From an uncultured Pelagibacteraceae bacterium (GTDB taxonomy: Bacteria; Pseudomonadota; Alphaproteobacteria; Pelagibacterales; Pelagibacteraceae), in assembly GCA_902598125.1 (NCBI GenBank), contig CACKAJ010000005.1:1-56998 (forward strand): DNA of 56,998 bases, read 5' to 3'. The position numbers and the translations under genes are program-made. Below are positions 35,155 through 44,610 of this stretch, piece by piece. Below the pieces are notes generated by a model. It was not told where the DNA came from. It ran no database searches and was given only the letters and a program-made list of their open reading frames with translations. The first letter of the stretch is position 1. Every line of letters starts with the position of its first letter.

Positions 35155-36596
35155 TCGTATGAAACACCGAAGTGGGTATATTTAATATTTAAATAATCTT
35201 TAATCGCCATAGAACCACCCTCTCTTCCATACCCGGTTTGCTTAATTCCACCGAAAGGTGCCTCTGCTACAGCTACAACAGGAGTATTTACAGCTACACA
35301 GCCTGTTTCTAGTTGTTCAGATGCTTTATTAGCCTTTTTTAAATCAGTTGTGTAAACATAACTACATAAACCTAGATCATTGTTGTTTGCTCTTTCCATC
35401 ACTTCATCAAAATTTTTAAAAGTTAAAATTGGAACTATTGGGCCAAATGGTTCCTCTTTCATAATAGTAAAGTTATCTTTTATATTATCAAATATTGTTG
35501 GTTCATAAAAATATCCTTTATTAAAATTCGCAGCTCTTTTCCCTCCAAGTAAAACCTTACCACCTTCTTTTTTTGTAGTTTCTACTAATTTTTCGACGCC
35601 TTCTAATCGTTGTTTTGTACATAAAGGACCAAGCAATGTATCTTTATCCATACCGTTTCCAATTTTAAGTTTTTTTGTTTTTTTAACCATTAAATTAGCA
35701 AATTCATCTTTTTTATTTTCGTGTATATAAAATCTATTAGGTGAAATACATACTTGCCCATTATTTCTAAATTTTGAGGTTATTGCCATATCAGTAACTT
35801 TATTTAAATCAACATCATCAAAAACTATAAAAGGCGAGTGACCACTTAACTCCATAGTTACTCTTTGTACTTTGTCTGCAGCTTGTTTTAAAATTAATTT
35901 ACCAACTCTTGTTGATCCGGTTATTGAAATTTTTTTTATTATATCTGACTTTATCAATTCTTCAGAAATGCCAGCCGGATCGCCTGATAATAAATTAACT
36001 ACTCCTGGAGGAACACCTGCCTCTCTGCAAATATCAACTATCTCCATCACACTGCCCGGTGTTATTACATCTGGTTTAACTATTACTGAGCATCCTGCTG
36101 CTAAAGCTGTTGAAATTTTTCTAGAAGCAAGGATAACTGGAAAATTCCATGGAACTAAGGCCGCTACAACACCTACAGGTTGATACATAACGTGTATTTG
36201 AGTATTTGGAAATCGACTTTGATTTATTTCTCCAAAAATTCTTTTAGTTTCCTCGGAATTCCACTCAAATATATCAGCCGCTCCACCTATTTCTCCTGGT
36301 CCCTCTGTTAATGGCTTCCCTACTTCAAGTGTTAACCATTTTGAGAGAACATCAACTCTTTTTCTTATTAAATCAGATATTCTTCTTATAATTTTAGATC
36401 TTTCCCAAGGGGATGTATTTTTCCAAATTTGTAAACCTTTTTCAGCTGATTTAAGAGCTTTTTGCACATCTGAACTATTTGCTTTTGACGCTTTCCCTAT
36501 TACTTCTTCAGTCGCAGGATTAATGACATCGTATGTTTCACCACTTGCTGACTTTTGCCACTTACCATTAATGAACTGTCCGTATTTATCGTACAT
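35151..36596 (-). CDS. NAD(P)-dependent aldehyde dehydrogenase, semialdehyde type
   Basis: A 481-residue aldehyde dehydrogenase, best matching the succinate-semialdehyde/lactaldehyde type. Visible motifs are VALVPWNFPVILASRK, ITGSTRVGKLI (Rossmann), the general-base Glu in VTMELSGHSPF, the catalytic Cys in NNGQVCISPNRFY, and EEPFGPIVPIL. It is not obviously the CoA-dependent methylmalonate-semialdehyde enzyme IolA. It diverges from iolD across 47 bases and overlaps the HpaI-type aldolase downstream, suggesting oxidation of the semialdehyde that the aldolase releases. Confidence 0.9.
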   Translation of the reverse strand: MYDKYGQFINGKWQKSASGETYDVINPATEEVIGKASKANSSDVQKALKSAEKGLQIWKNTSPWERSKIIRRISDLIRKRVDVLSKWLTLEVGKPLTEGPGEIGGAADIFEWNSEETKRIFGEINQSRFPNTQIHVMYQPVGVVAALVPWNFPVILASRKISTALAAGCSVIVKPDVITPGSVMEIVDICREAGVPPGVVNLLSGDPAGISEELIKSDIIKKISITGSTRVGKLILKQAADKVQRVTMELSGHSPFIVFDDVDLNKVTDMAITSKFRNNGQVCISPNRFYIHENKKDEFANLMVKKTKKLKIGNGMDKDTLLGPLCTKQRLEGVEKLVETTKKEGGKVLLGGKRAANFNKGYFYEPTIFDNIKDNFTIMKEEPFGPIVPILTFKNFDEVMERANNNDLGLCSYVYTTDLKKANKASEQLETGCVAVNTPVVAVAEAPFGGIKQTGYGREGGSMAIKDYLNIKYTHFGVSYE

Positions 36597-36643
36597 ATTG
36601 TTGTTGAATAAAGAATATTAATTAAATAGTTTATATTGAATTT
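36597..36643. promoter_or_regulatory. Divergent start region between the aldehyde dehydrogenase gene and iolD
   Basis: Only 47 bases separate the two divergent starts, so both promoters and any operator must lie here or inside the genes. TATATT at 36632-36637 is a possible -10 for iolD; if used, transcription would begin almost at the ATG, giving a leaderless message. No convincing -35 at standard spacing and no clear palindrome were found. Confidence 0.3.
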
Positions 36644-38488
36644 ATGAAAAACATTCAACTTACTTGTGCTCACGCTTTAGTTAAATTCCTGATTGCTCAA
36701 AAAACTCTTATAGAGGGAAAAAAAGAGCCCCTATTTCCAGGCGTGTTTGGAATTTTTGGTCATGGTAATGTTGCTTGTTTAGGTCAAGCACTTCAAGAAA
36801 ACCAAAAAAAGATTCCTACTTGGCGAGGACATCACGAGCAAAATATGGCACTAACAGGAATTGCTTACTCAAGAGCTAAGAGAAGAAAACAGATTTTTGT
36901 AGCAACTTCTTCAGTTGGACCTGGATCTACAAACATGATTACGGCAGCTGCTGTAGCAATGAGCAATCGACTTCCAATACTTTTTTTACCAGGTGATACA
37001 TTTGCAAATAGAATGCCGGATCCAGTATTGCAACAAGTTGAGCACTTTAATAATCCAGGTATAACTCAGAATGATGGGTTTAAACCTGTAGTGAGATATT
37101 TTGATAGAATTACAAGACCAGAACAAATCATTTCAAGTTTACAACAAGCTATTCAAATAATGTTAGATCCAGCAGATTGTGGTCCAGCATGCATTTCATT
37201 AAGTCAAGATGTTCAAGGTGAAGTTTATGATTATCCAGAGGAATTCTTTAAGGAAAGAGTTCATACGATTAGAAGACCTAGACCAGACGATTTTCAAATC
37301 AAAGAGTCAGCTGAGCTTATCAAAAAATCTAAGAAGCCAATTATCATTGCTGGTGGAGGGGTTTTTTATTCAGATGCTACAGATGAATTAAGCGATTTTG
37401 CAAAAAAACATAATATTCCTGTAACACAAACTGTAATGGGTTATTCATCTATAAAAAAAGATCATTCTCATTATTTAGGAACTATTGGTGGTTTAGGCGG
37501 AAGAGCTGCAAACAATTTAAGTAAAGAAACTGATACAGCGATTGCTATTGGAACTAAACTTGCAGATTTTACAACTGGATCTTGGGCTAATTTTGAAAAT
37601 CCTAATTTTAAATTAGTTTCTATCAATGCAGCAAGATTTGATGCAAATAAACACATGGCTCAAGCTGTAGTCGGTGATGCTAAAGTATCTTTGATAGAAC
37701 TATCACAAGCATTAGGAAATTGGAAAGCAGATGACAGCTGGTATAAGAAATCAAGAATAGAACTTAAAAATTGGGAAGCTTATGTTGAAAAAGAAAGTGG
37801 ACCAACTAACCAAAAACTTCCAAGCTACGCCCAAGTTATTGGAGCATGCTATAGAAATTCTGATCCTACTGATATAGCTGTTACTGCTGCAGGTGGGTTA
37901 GTTGGTGAAGTAATACAAGTATGGAAACCTAGAGAACTTAATACCCATGAGACAGAATGGGGTTTTAGTTGTATGGGTTATGAAATTTCTGGAGCACTTG
38001 GTATTAAAATGGCAAATCCAGAAAAAGAAGTAGTCTCATTTGTAGGAGATGGATCATATCTTCTTTATAATTCTGACATATATAGCTCTGTAATTACAAA
38101 CAATAAATTAATACTAATAGTTTGTGACAATGGCGGTCACGCTGTAATTAATAGATTACAATTATATAAAGGTGGTAAAGAATTTAATTGTTTACTAAAA
38201 AGTTCAAACGCTCCTAATTTGGTGCCTGTAGATTTCGCAGGTCATGCTAAGAGTATGGGTGCAGATGGAGAACATGTTAATTCAATTGCTGAATTAGAAG
38301 AGGCATTTAAAAGAGCAAAAAAATCAAGAAAAACATACGTAATTTCAATTCATACAGATGGATACCAATGGTTAGAAGGTTCAGCTTACTGGGAAAGCCC
38401 TACCCTCGGCATACCTACAACAGAAGAAAATAAAAAATCTCTTAAAGAACATCTTGAAGGTAAGAAAAAACAAAGAAAAGGTGTTTAA
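36644..38488 (+). CDS. iolD: 3D-(3,5/4)-trihydroxycyclohexane-1,2-dione hydrolase (IolD)
   Basis: IolD is a thiamine-diphosphate enzyme that opens the inositol-derived ring to 5-deoxy-glucuronate. The 614 residues show the family opening with PLFPGVFGIFGHGNVACLGQAL, the conserved Glu in WRGHHEQNMALTG, AGGGVFYSDA in the middle domain, and the diphosphate/Mg site VSFVGDGSYLLYNSD with VCDNGGHAVINRLQ. The GIFGHGNV and GHHEQNM strings are characteristic of IolD among TPP enzymes. It is followed after five bases by a Gfo/Idh dehydrogenase gene. It is the strongest marker for inositol use in this window. Confidence 0.95.
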   Translation: MKNIQLTCAHALVKFLIAQKTLIEGKKEPLFPGVFGIFGHGNVACLGQALQENQKKIPTWRGHHEQNMALTGIAYSRAKRRKQIFVATSSVGPGSTNMITAAAVAMSNRLPILFLPGDTFANRMPDPVLQQVEHFNNPGITQNDGFKPVVRYFDRITRPEQIISSLQQAIQIMLDPADCGPACISLSQDVQGEVYDYPEEFFKERVHTIRRPRPDDFQIKESAELIKKSKKPIIIAGGGVFYSDATDELSDFAKKHNIPVTQTVMGYSSIKKDHSHYLGTIGGLGGRAANNLSKETDTAIAIGTKLADFTTGSWANFENPNFKLVSINAARFDANKHMAQAVVGDAKVSLIELSQALGNWKADDSWYKKSRIELKNWEAYVEKESGPTNQKLPSYAQVIGACYRNSDPTDIAVTAAGGLVGEVIQVWKPRELNTHETEWGFSCMGYEISGALGIKMANPEKEVVSFVGDGSYLLYNSDIYSSVITNNKLILIVCDNGGHAVINRLQLYKGGKEFNCLLKSSNAPNLVPVDFAGHAKSMGADGEHVNSIAELEEAFKRAKKSRKTYVISIHTDGYQWLEGSAYWESPTLGIPTTEENKKSLKEHLEGKKKQRKGV

Positions 38489-38493
38489 AATTC

Positions 38494-39651
38494 ATGAAGA
38501 AAATTTTTAATGTAGGCCTGATAGGTTGTGGTCATATAGCCGAGACGTACTTTAGAGCACATAAGTATTTTAATAATTTTAAAATAATAAAATGTGCTGA
38601 TATCAACAACAAAGCTGCAATAAAATGTGCTAAAACAAATAAAATTAAATCTGTTTCAATTAAAGAATTGTTAAATGATAAAAATATTAAAGTAATTTTA
38701 AATTTAACAATTCCTTCAGCACATTATTCTGTTGCAAAACTCGCTCTTACACATGGTAAACATGTTTATTCGGAAAAACCTCTAGCTATAAATTTATCTG
38801 ATGGAATAAAATTAATTAAATTAGCAAGAAAAAAGAAATTGTACATTGGAAATGCTCCAGATACATTTTTAGGAGGTGGTATTCAGAAATCAAGAGAACT
38901 TTTAGATAAAAAAATTATTGGTAAGGTTAAATTTGGAAATGCCATCTTCGCATATCCAGGTGTGCAATCTTATCATCCAAATCCAGAGCCATGGTTTGCA
39001 AAAAGAGGTGGTGGACCTGTAATAGATATGGGGCCGTATTATTTAACTGCTTTAGTAAATTTATTAGGTCCTGCAAAGGAAGTTTTTAGTCAATCTGAAA
39101 AAGGTAAATCAAAGAGAGTTATTGGGATTGGTCCTAAGAAAGGTAAAAAGTTTAAAGTAGAATGTCCCACAACTTATTTTTCAACAATTAGATTTTTAAA
39201 TGGAACTATAATTAGACTGACACTCTCTTTCGATGTAATTTCACATTTAAGAAATCATATTGAATTATATGGTAATGAGGGATCAATGATTGTCCCTGAT
39301 CCAAATATGTTTGGTGGATCAGTTTTAATTAGTAAAAAATTAGGAAGTTCATGGAAAAATTTTAAGACAAATAAAATGACTCTTGGAAAAATCAATATTC
39401 GTTCACAAAGTTCTAGAGCCAACGAGTCACCTACTAACGCAAATTATAGAGGCGTGGGTTTGTCTGAAATGATAAGTTCTATTCAAAAGAAAAAATTACA
39501 TAAATGTAATGGAAATTTATCTTTACATGTGTTGAATATAATTGATGCAATACATAATTCTGCAAAACAAGGCAAAAAAGTTAAAATAAATCAATTATGT
39601 GCTCGACCCACAATTTTCTCTAAAAAAGAAATTAAGAGTATAATTAAATAA
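38494..39651 (+). CDS. Gfo/Idh/MocA-family oxidoreductase
   Basis: A 385-residue NAD(P)-dependent dehydrogenase for sugars or cyclitols. The Rossmann motif GLIGCGHIAETYFRAH is N-terminal, the catalytic Lys is in HVYSEKPLAI, and PVIDMGPYYLTALVNLLGPAKEV is typical of a subgroup acting on sugar-like substrates. It follows iolD directly and probably acts in the same pathway, perhaps on a different inositol isomer or epimer than the second Gfo/Idh gene at 43.6 kb. The 3' end overlaps the convergent ROK gene by eight bases. The substrate is not known. Confidence 0.85.
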   Translation: MKKIFNVGLIGCGHIAETYFRAHKYFNNFKIIKCADINNKAAIKCAKTNKIKSVSIKELLNDKNIKVILNLTIPSAHYSVAKLALTHGKHVYSEKPLAINLSDGIKLIKLARKKKLYIGNAPDTFLGGGIQKSRELLDKKIIGKVKFGNAIFAYPGVQSYHPNPEPWFAKRGGGPVIDMGPYYLTALVNLLGPAKEVFSQSEKGKSKRVIGIGPKKGKKFKVECPTTYFSTIRFLNGTIIRLTLSFDVISHLRNHIELYGNEGSMIVPDPNMFGGSVLISKKLGSSWKNFKTNKMTLGKINIRSQSSRANESPTNANYRGVGLSEMISSIQKKKLHKCNGNLSLHVLNIIDAIHNSAKQGKKVKINQLCARPTIFSKKEIKSIIK

Positions 39652-40546
39652 AGTTTTCTCTTCCTAATAATGCTGCACCTCGCACACCACTTGCGTCACC
39701 ATACAATGGTTTTAGAAAAATTGTTTTTAAATTTGGTTCGTTAATAAATTTTGATGTAATTTGTTTAATTTCATCTAAAAAATCAATTTCATTTGAAACT
39801 CCCCCACCGAAAACAATCGCATCTGGATCAATAGTAGTTATTATAACAACCAAGGCTCTAGCTAATTTTATTTTATAATCATTAATAAACTTAATAGCAT
39901 CTGTTTCATTTTTTTTGTAATTAAAAAAAATTTCTTTTGCTGTCATTTTTTTTTTAAAGGTTAATTGAAAATTTTTTTCTATAGATTTTCCAGAGAGAAA
40001 ACCCTCTATTCTATTAGAGAAATCTATTTTTTCCTCTGACTTTAAATTTTGAACTTTAATGTCTGGCATTTGATTTAAACTCCATTCACCACCTAAACCA
40101 TTTGAGCCAGAAATTATTTTTTTGTTTATTACTAATCCTCCTCCACATCCAGAACCAAGAATTATACCAAAAACAGTTTCATAATGGCTAGCAGAACCAT
40201 CAAATGCCTCAGATAAACAAAAACAATTTGCATCATTTTCTAAATAAATATTATTGCTAATTTTTTTCTTTAAATCTTTGATTAAATTTTTATCATTTAA
40301 CCAGAGTGAATTGTGAGCGTTTTTTATTAAACCTGTTGTTTTATCAGTCGCACCTGGGTGACAAATTCCTACATTCAAATTATTTTTATTTTTATTTTCG
40401 ATATTTTTAATAATTGAGATTATAGAAGTTATAGTTTCACTGTAGTTTTTTGGTGTTTCAATTCTATTTCGTAATAATTCTTTATTATTATTATCTAATA
40501 AAACGTACTCAATTTTTGTAGCCCCTAAATCTATACCAATTTGCAT
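39644..40546 (-). CDS. ROK-family sugar kinase lacking the zinc site
   Basis: A 300-residue kinase of the ROK family. The N-terminal ATP phosphate loop reads GIDLGATKIEYVLLD, the catalytic Asp is in YLENDANCFCLSEA (Asp105), and GIILGSGCGGGLVINKKI and VVIITTIDPDAIVFGGGVS complete the fold. The usual zinc-binding His and CxCGxxGCxE are missing: the His position in GEWGHN is Leu157 (GEWSLN), and no cysteine motif precedes EGFLSG. It is the downstream neighbour of a sugar ABC importer. The substrate may be an imported sugar or a deoxy-keto-gluconate intermediate of inositol breakdown. Confidence 0.87.
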   Translation of the reverse strand: MQIGIDLGATKIEYVLLDNNNKELLRNRIETPKNYSETITSIISIIKNIENKNKNNLNVGICHPGATDKTTGLIKNAHNSLWLNDKNLIKDLKKKISNNIYLENDANCFCLSEAFDGSASHYETVFGIILGSGCGGGLVINKKIISGSNGLGGEWSLNQMPDIKVQNLKSEEKIDFSNRIEGFLSGKSIEKNFQLTFKKKMTAKEIFFNYKKNETDAIKFINDYKIKLARALVVIITTIDPDAIVFGGGVSNEIDFLDEIKQITSKFINEPNLKTIFLKPLYGDASGVRGAALLGRENFI

Positions 40547-40548
40547 TT

Positions 40549-41340
40549 TTATGAGGAAATTCTATTCATTTCTTTTAGTTCAACTTCTAACTTATCAAGC
40601 TCTTCTCCACCTGCCATCATGCTTAAAAGTTTTTCTCTGGAAATATCTTTCTTTTCATATGTTCCTAAGCTTTTACCTCTATTAAGAACTGTGAAACTGT
40701 TTCCAACTGGATATGCGTGATGCACATTATGTGTTATTAAAATTACTGCTAAACCTTGTGATGCAGCTTTAACTATATATTTTAACACTACAGATGCTTG
40801 GTGAACACCTAATGCCGAAGTTGGCTCATCTAAAACCAAAACTTTTGCACCAAAATAGATAGCCCTACTTATTGCCAGACATTGCCTTTCACCACCTGAC
40901 ATAGTTCCTACCGCTTGTGATGGGTCTCTTACATCAATTCCTATTTGGCCCATTCTTTCTGCAGCAATTTTATTTGCCTTCTCTATATCAAAAGTTTTTA
41001 AAAAAGGAGGTCCTTTTAAAGGTTCTCTGCCCATGAAAAAATTTCTGGTAACACTCATCAAAGGCACTAAAGCTAAATCTTGATATACTGTAGCAATACC
41101 TATATCTAATGCATCTTTTGGACTATCGAAAACAATTTTTTTACCTTCAAATATAATTTCTCCCTCATCAGGTTTATGAACACCAGCGAGTGTTTTAATT
41201 AAAGTCGACTTACCAGCTCCATTATCACCCAATAAACACATAATCTCACCTTTTCGTAATTTCATAGTTACATCTTTTAGCGCAATGACTTTACCAAAAA
41301 ATTTACTAATATTGTTAAATTGAACTAGATAATCTGACAT
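40549..41340 (-). CDS. Sugar ABC importer, ATP-binding protein
   Basis: The energising subunit of a ribose/fructose-type (CUT2) importer, with one ABC domain (263 residues) in place of the double-domain RbsA form. Walker A is [14 protein letters not shown], the signature is [14 protein letters not shown], and Walker B is [15 protein letters not shown], followed by the switch His in [10 protein letters not shown]. The size is like FrcA. It starts one base inside the permease stop codon (overlap) and is followed after two bases by the ROK kinase, so substrate uptake and phosphorylation are likely coupled in one operon. Confidence 0.93.
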   Translation of the reverse strand: MSDYLVQFNNISKFFGKVIALKDVTMKLRKGEIMCLLGDNGAGKSTLIKTLAGVHKPDEGEIIFEGKKIVFDSPKDALDIGIATVYQDLALVPLMSVTRNFFMGREPLKGPPFLKTFDIEKANKIAAERMGQIGIDVRDPSQAVGTMSGGERQCLAISRAIYFGAKVLVLDEPTSALGVHQASVVLKYIVKAASQGLAVILITHNVHHAYPVGNSFTVLNRGKSLGTYEKKDISREKLLSMMAGGEELDKLEVELKEMNRISS

Positions 41341-42467
41341 TACTTACTTTCTGTTACTTTTCTTCTTATGTAATTGTTGAATATTACAGCAATAAGCATC
41401 ATAGCTCCTAAAAAAACTTTAAACCAATCTGTGTCCACGTCTGTATAAAAAATACCCATAGATACAGTTCCAAAAATAATTGCTCCAAAAGCTGCGCCAA
41501 TAGCTGATCCATATCCTCCAGTAAGTAGACATCCTCCTACTACAGCAGCTGCGATTGCCTCTAATTCTTTCAAAGTTCCTCGCATAGTATCTGCTGATCC
41601 AGCATCTAAAACTTGTATAGTAGCAAAGATTGTTGCCGCTACTGCTGTACCAATAAATAAACTTATTTTAACTCTTCCTACTGGTACACCTACATTGTTC
41701 GCTCCATTTTTATCTCCGCCTGATGCAAATATCCAATTTCCGTATCTAGTTTTCATTAATATCCAGGTAGTTAAAATTGCTAATGCAATAAACCAAATAA
41801 CTGAAGGAGGAATGCCTGTAGCTAAGGGAGTACCATCTGTTCTTAAAGCAATTAAATTCATTGAACCTAGCCATGTAAAAACCCATTTAAATGAGTCTGT
41901 TGCAAATATCCAAGCTATTGGATCATTTTCAATTAAAACTCTTAGTCCAGGCACTTGTGTTCGCCCTGTGATTAACCTTGTTAAGGCTAAAGTGGCTCCT
42001 CTTAGAATAAACAACATTGCAAGTGTAACTATAAATGATGGTAAGCCAGTTCTGACAACAAGTATTCCATTAAAATAACCGACTAGAACTGCCATTGAAA
42101 AAGCAAATATAATACTCATCCATAAAGGCCAACCCCAATAGATTGCTGGGATAGCTATGCAGATTCCTGCGAAACCAATCATTGAACCGATTGATAAATC
42201 AAATTCTCCACCAATCATTAACATTGCTGCTGCGATAGCTATAATCCCAAGATTAGCTGATACATCCAAAAAATTTAAAATCCCGTAAGCACTGAACATA
42301 CCAGTATCACCAGCAACAATACCAAAAAAAATAAAAACTAAAATTGCTCCGCCGAGAGCTCCTAGTTCAGGTCTATTTAATAAAACTTTTAAATTTGAAA
42401 CTTTTTTAAGTCTTTCATCCTGATTAAAATCAGTTTTACTTTTTATACTTTTTGATTTTGTAGACAT
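41340..42467 (-). CDS. Sugar ABC importer, permease protein
   Basis: The membrane subunit of the same CUT2-type importer; 375 residues with about ten hydrophobic segments. Family sites are [21 protein letters not shown] near segment 2-3, the coupling-helix region [19 protein letters not shown], and [25 protein letters not shown]. It has a charged N-terminal extension of about 30 residues. It is separated from the binding-protein gene by a 58-base spacer that contains a strong hairpin. Confidence 0.93.
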   Translation of the reverse strand: MSTKSKSIKSKTDFNQDERLKKVSNLKVLLNRPELGALGGAILVFIFFGIVAGDTGMFSAYGILNFLDVSANLGIIAIAAAMLMIGGEFDLSIGSMIGFAGICIAIPAIYWGWPLWMSIIFAFSMAVLVGYFNGILVVRTGLPSFIVTLAMLFILRGATLALTRLITGRTQVPGLRVLIENDPIAWIFATDSFKWVFTWLGSMNLIALRTDGTPLATGIPPSVIWFIALAILTTWILMKTRYGNWIFASGGDKNGANNVGVPVGRVKISLFIGTAVAATIFATIQVLDAGSADTMRGTLKELEAIAAAVVGGCLLTGGYGSAIGAAFGAIIFGTVSMGIFYTDVDTDWFKVFLGAMMLIAVIFNNYIRRKVTESK

Positions 42468-42484
42468 AATAAAAACTTAAAAAG

Positions 42485-42514
42485 AAAGGCCTAGTGAGAA
42501 TTCACTAGGCCTTT
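42485..42514 (-). terminator. Perfect 13-bp hairpin between binding-protein and permease genes
   Basis: AAAGGCCTAGTGA (42485-42497) is perfectly complementary to TCACTAGGCCTTT (42502-42514) around a GAAT loop. In the reverse-strand transcript the stem is followed by a U-rich tract (CTTTCTTTTTAAG). Its position just after the binding-protein stop fits a partial terminator or a 3' mRNA-protecting stem, a common device to make more binding protein than membrane subunits. It is the strongest hairpin noticed in the window. Confidence 0.85.
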
Positions 42515-42525
42515 TGATATTTTTT

Positions 42526-43449
42526 TTATCTATAACCTTGAGCAGCCCATTTAATTACACTCTTAGCATTTTTAGGTGTAACAAAACCAGGTCCTGTCAT
42601 AACTACACCAGCTGGCATAGTTCCGTATCTCATATATTGAGAAAAGATAGCTATAGGTAAATAACCTTGTAAATACTGTTGTTGGTCAATTAAAAACTCA
42701 ACTTTTCCAGCAGCAGCAGCTTTAAGCATTCCTGGAGACATATCAAATGTTCCAAGTTTAACGCTTCCAACTTTACCAGCAGACTCTAATGCTTTAAGAG
42801 CAGCTTCACCTGCTAGACCAGCTCCTAAAGTAAGAATAGTGTCATATCCACCACCTAATTTAGCAGCTACAGCTTTTTGAATTTCAGTTGGGTCATTAGA
42901 TGTTCCTAATATTTCTACAGAACCTCCAAAACCTTTTTTGAAACCAGCACATCTTCTATCTAAAGCAACGTTACCAACTTCGTGGTTAACACATAATGCT
43001 TTTTTTCCACCAGCAGCTTTCATTTTTTGTCCGCCACCTACTCCTGCTTCAAATTCAGTTTGGCCTACGTGAGCACTAATTCCTAATTTCATGTAGTCAT
43101 CTGAACCAGAGTTCATAGATATTACTGGAATACCTGCAGATATTGCAGCTTTAACAGATTTACCTAAAGCGGCAGCATCTGGTAAAGTTATTACGATACC
43201 TTTTGGTTTTTGAGAAACAGCATTGTCAATTAGTTTTGCCATTTCAACCATGTCAAATGTTGCTGGAGCAGTATATTTGCAAGATACTTTCATATCTTTA
43301 CAAGCTTTATCTACACCATTTTTTGCAACTGACCAGAAAGGGTCATTAGCTTGCCCGTGTGACACAACAATAATATCAACCGCTAAAGCAGCAACTGATG
43401 TCATCGCCCATGTTAAAAGAGCAGCAATTGTTAAGTATACTTTTTTCAT
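42526..43449 (-). CDS. Sugar ABC importer, periplasmic substrate-binding protein
   Basis: A type I periplasmic binding protein of the ribose/sugar class (307 residues). It has a clear signal peptide (KKVYLTIAALLTWAM ending near ALA), then VVSHGQANDPFWSVAKNGVDKA, ITLPDAAALGKSVKAAISAGIPVISMNSG, and HVGQTEFEAGVGGG, all family features. The protein is richer in Ala and Gly and the DNA less AT-rich than its neighbours, a usual mark of high expression. The start has a strong Shine-Dalgarno, AGAGGG at 43455-43460. With iolD, iolE and iolG nearby, inositol is a plausible ligand, but this is not proved. Confidence 0.93.
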   Translation of the reverse strand: MKKVYLTIAALLTWAMTSVAALAVDIIVVSHGQANDPFWSVAKNGVDKACKDMKVSCKYTAPATFDMVEMAKLIDNAVSQKPKGIVITLPDAAALGKSVKAAISAGIPVISMNSGSDDYMKLGISAHVGQTEFEAGVGGGQKMKAAGGKKALCVNHEVGNVALDRRCAGFKKGFGGSVEILGTSNDPTEIQKAVAAKLGGGYDTILTLGAGLAGEAALKALESAGKVGSVKLGTFDMSPGMLKAAAAGKVEFLIDQQQYLQGYLPIAIFSQYMRYGTMPAGVVMTGPGFVTPKNAKSVIKWAAQGYR

Positions 43450-43563
43450 TATTTCCCTCTTGTTGTTAATTAATTTGTGCGCATTTAAACAAATTATAGA
43501 GGCAATATCAAAAAAAAATATTTTAGATACAACCTACAGTATATTTAAAAGTTATTATAGTTA
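43450..43563 (-). promoter_or_regulatory. Leader/promoter region of the ABC importer
   Basis: This 114-base gap is one of the longer non-coding spacers in the block. In reverse orientation it carries TATAAT in CTCTATAATTTG about 45 bases before the binding-protein ATG, without a good -35, and AGAGGG (43455-43460), the clearest Shine-Dalgarno in the window. A TGCGCA hexamer lies between TTTGT and ACAAA arms, 25-40 bases upstream of the start, and might be an operator half of a LacI-type site; this is weak. Confidence 0.4.
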
Positions 43564-44556
43564 TTAGACTTTAATTGTTTTTTTTAATTTTAAAGATTTA
43601 TATGCTGCATTTGCTAATTTTAAAGCAAGATAACCGTCTTCAAAAGTAGACCTAGATTTAATTTTATTTTTATGAAGAGAGATTAATTCTTTAAGTTGAA
43701 TATTGTATGCATCGTTATAACGCTCAATAAAAAAATTTAAAAAAGGTTTTTGAGAATTAGTTTGAGTTAAGTTAAATAACTCAGTAGAGTTTTCTTTTTT
43801 ATTACCTGAAATTAACATTCCTTTTTTACCAAATAATTCAACTCTTTGATCGTAACCAAAAGAACAATGTCTAGAATTAGTAATAACACAAATCACTCCT
43901 TTTTTTGATTTCATTGTAACAACTGCTAACTCATGATCTTTAATTCTTTTATAAAAAGGGACAAATGATGAGGTAAAGGCATGGATTTCATTTATCTCAT
44001 CATTTTCCAAGTAAAATCTACATAGATCGAAATCATGTATCATCATATCTCTAAAAATTCCTCCTGATGATTTTAAGTAAGAAATAGATGGTGGTGCAGG
44101 ATCTCTACTTGTAATTATAATTTTTTCTAACTTCCCAATTTTATTTTTATCTAAGTCTTTTTTTATTGAAAAATGTCCTGGATCGTATCTTCTATTAAAT
44201 CCTAATTGAATTTTAGGTTTGATTTTTTTTACTTTTCTTAAACTTTTTATTATTTTATTGATATTTAAGTCTAAAGGTTTCTCACAAAAAATTGTTTTTT
44301 TTCTTTTCATTCCTTCTTCGATAAATTTTATGTGAGTATTTGTAGGACTGGAGATAAAAATTATATCAACGTTTTTATCATTAAAGATTTTATTATAATT
44401 TTTTTCAATTTTACATCCATAAATTTTTTTCGCTTTATTGCTCAATTGGTCAATTTTTTCATATACATACAATAACTTTATTTCTTTATTTTTGGTTAGA
44501 TTTTCGGCATGCATTTGGCCAATTCTTCCAAATCCAAAAAGAGCTACATTGATCAT
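43564..44556 (-). CDS. iolG: Inositol 2-dehydrogenase-like oxidoreductase (IolG type)
   Basis: A Gfo/Idh-family dehydrogenase of 330 residues that most resembles inositol 2-dehydrogenase, which oxidises myo-inositol to scyllo-inosose with NAD. The Rossmann motif is NVALFGFGRIGQMHAENL, the catalytic Lys is in TIFCEKPLDLN, and the substrate-site segment GGIFRDMMIHDFDLCRFYL has the HDFDxxR pattern typical of IolG. NRRYDP after LGF is another family mark. It is divergent from iolE with 54 bases between. The exact cyclitol substrate is inferred. Confidence 0.85.
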   Translation of the reverse strand: MINVALFGFGRIGQMHAENLTKNKEIKLLYVYEKIDQLSNKAKKIYGCKIEKNYNKIFNDKNVDIIFISSPTNTHIKFIEEGMKRKKTIFCEKPLDLNINKIIKSLRKVKKIKPKIQLGFNRRYDPGHFSIKKDLDKNKIGKLEKIIITSRDPAPPSISYLKSSGGIFRDMMIHDFDLCRFYLENDEINEIHAFTSSFVPFYKRIKDHELAVVTMKSKKGVICVITNSRHCSFGYDQRVELFGKKGMLISGNKKENSTELFNLTQTNSQKPFLNFFIERYNDAYNIQLKELISLHKNKIKSRSTFEDGYLALKLANAAYKSLKLKKTIKV

Positions 44557-44610
44557 ATTTTTTGTATAAATTAATTAATTGTAATATAAACTTAGTACTT
44601 TATTAAAATT
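44557..44610. promoter_or_regulatory. Divergent region between iolG and iolE
   Basis: A 54-base spacer between divergent inositol genes. On the plus strand TTGTAT (44562-44567), 17 bases, then TATAAA (44585-44590) is an acceptable though weak promoter for iolE. A TTAATTAATT run sits in the middle. No recognisable operator for an IolR-type regulator was found, and no regulator gene is present in the block. Confidence 0.35.
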
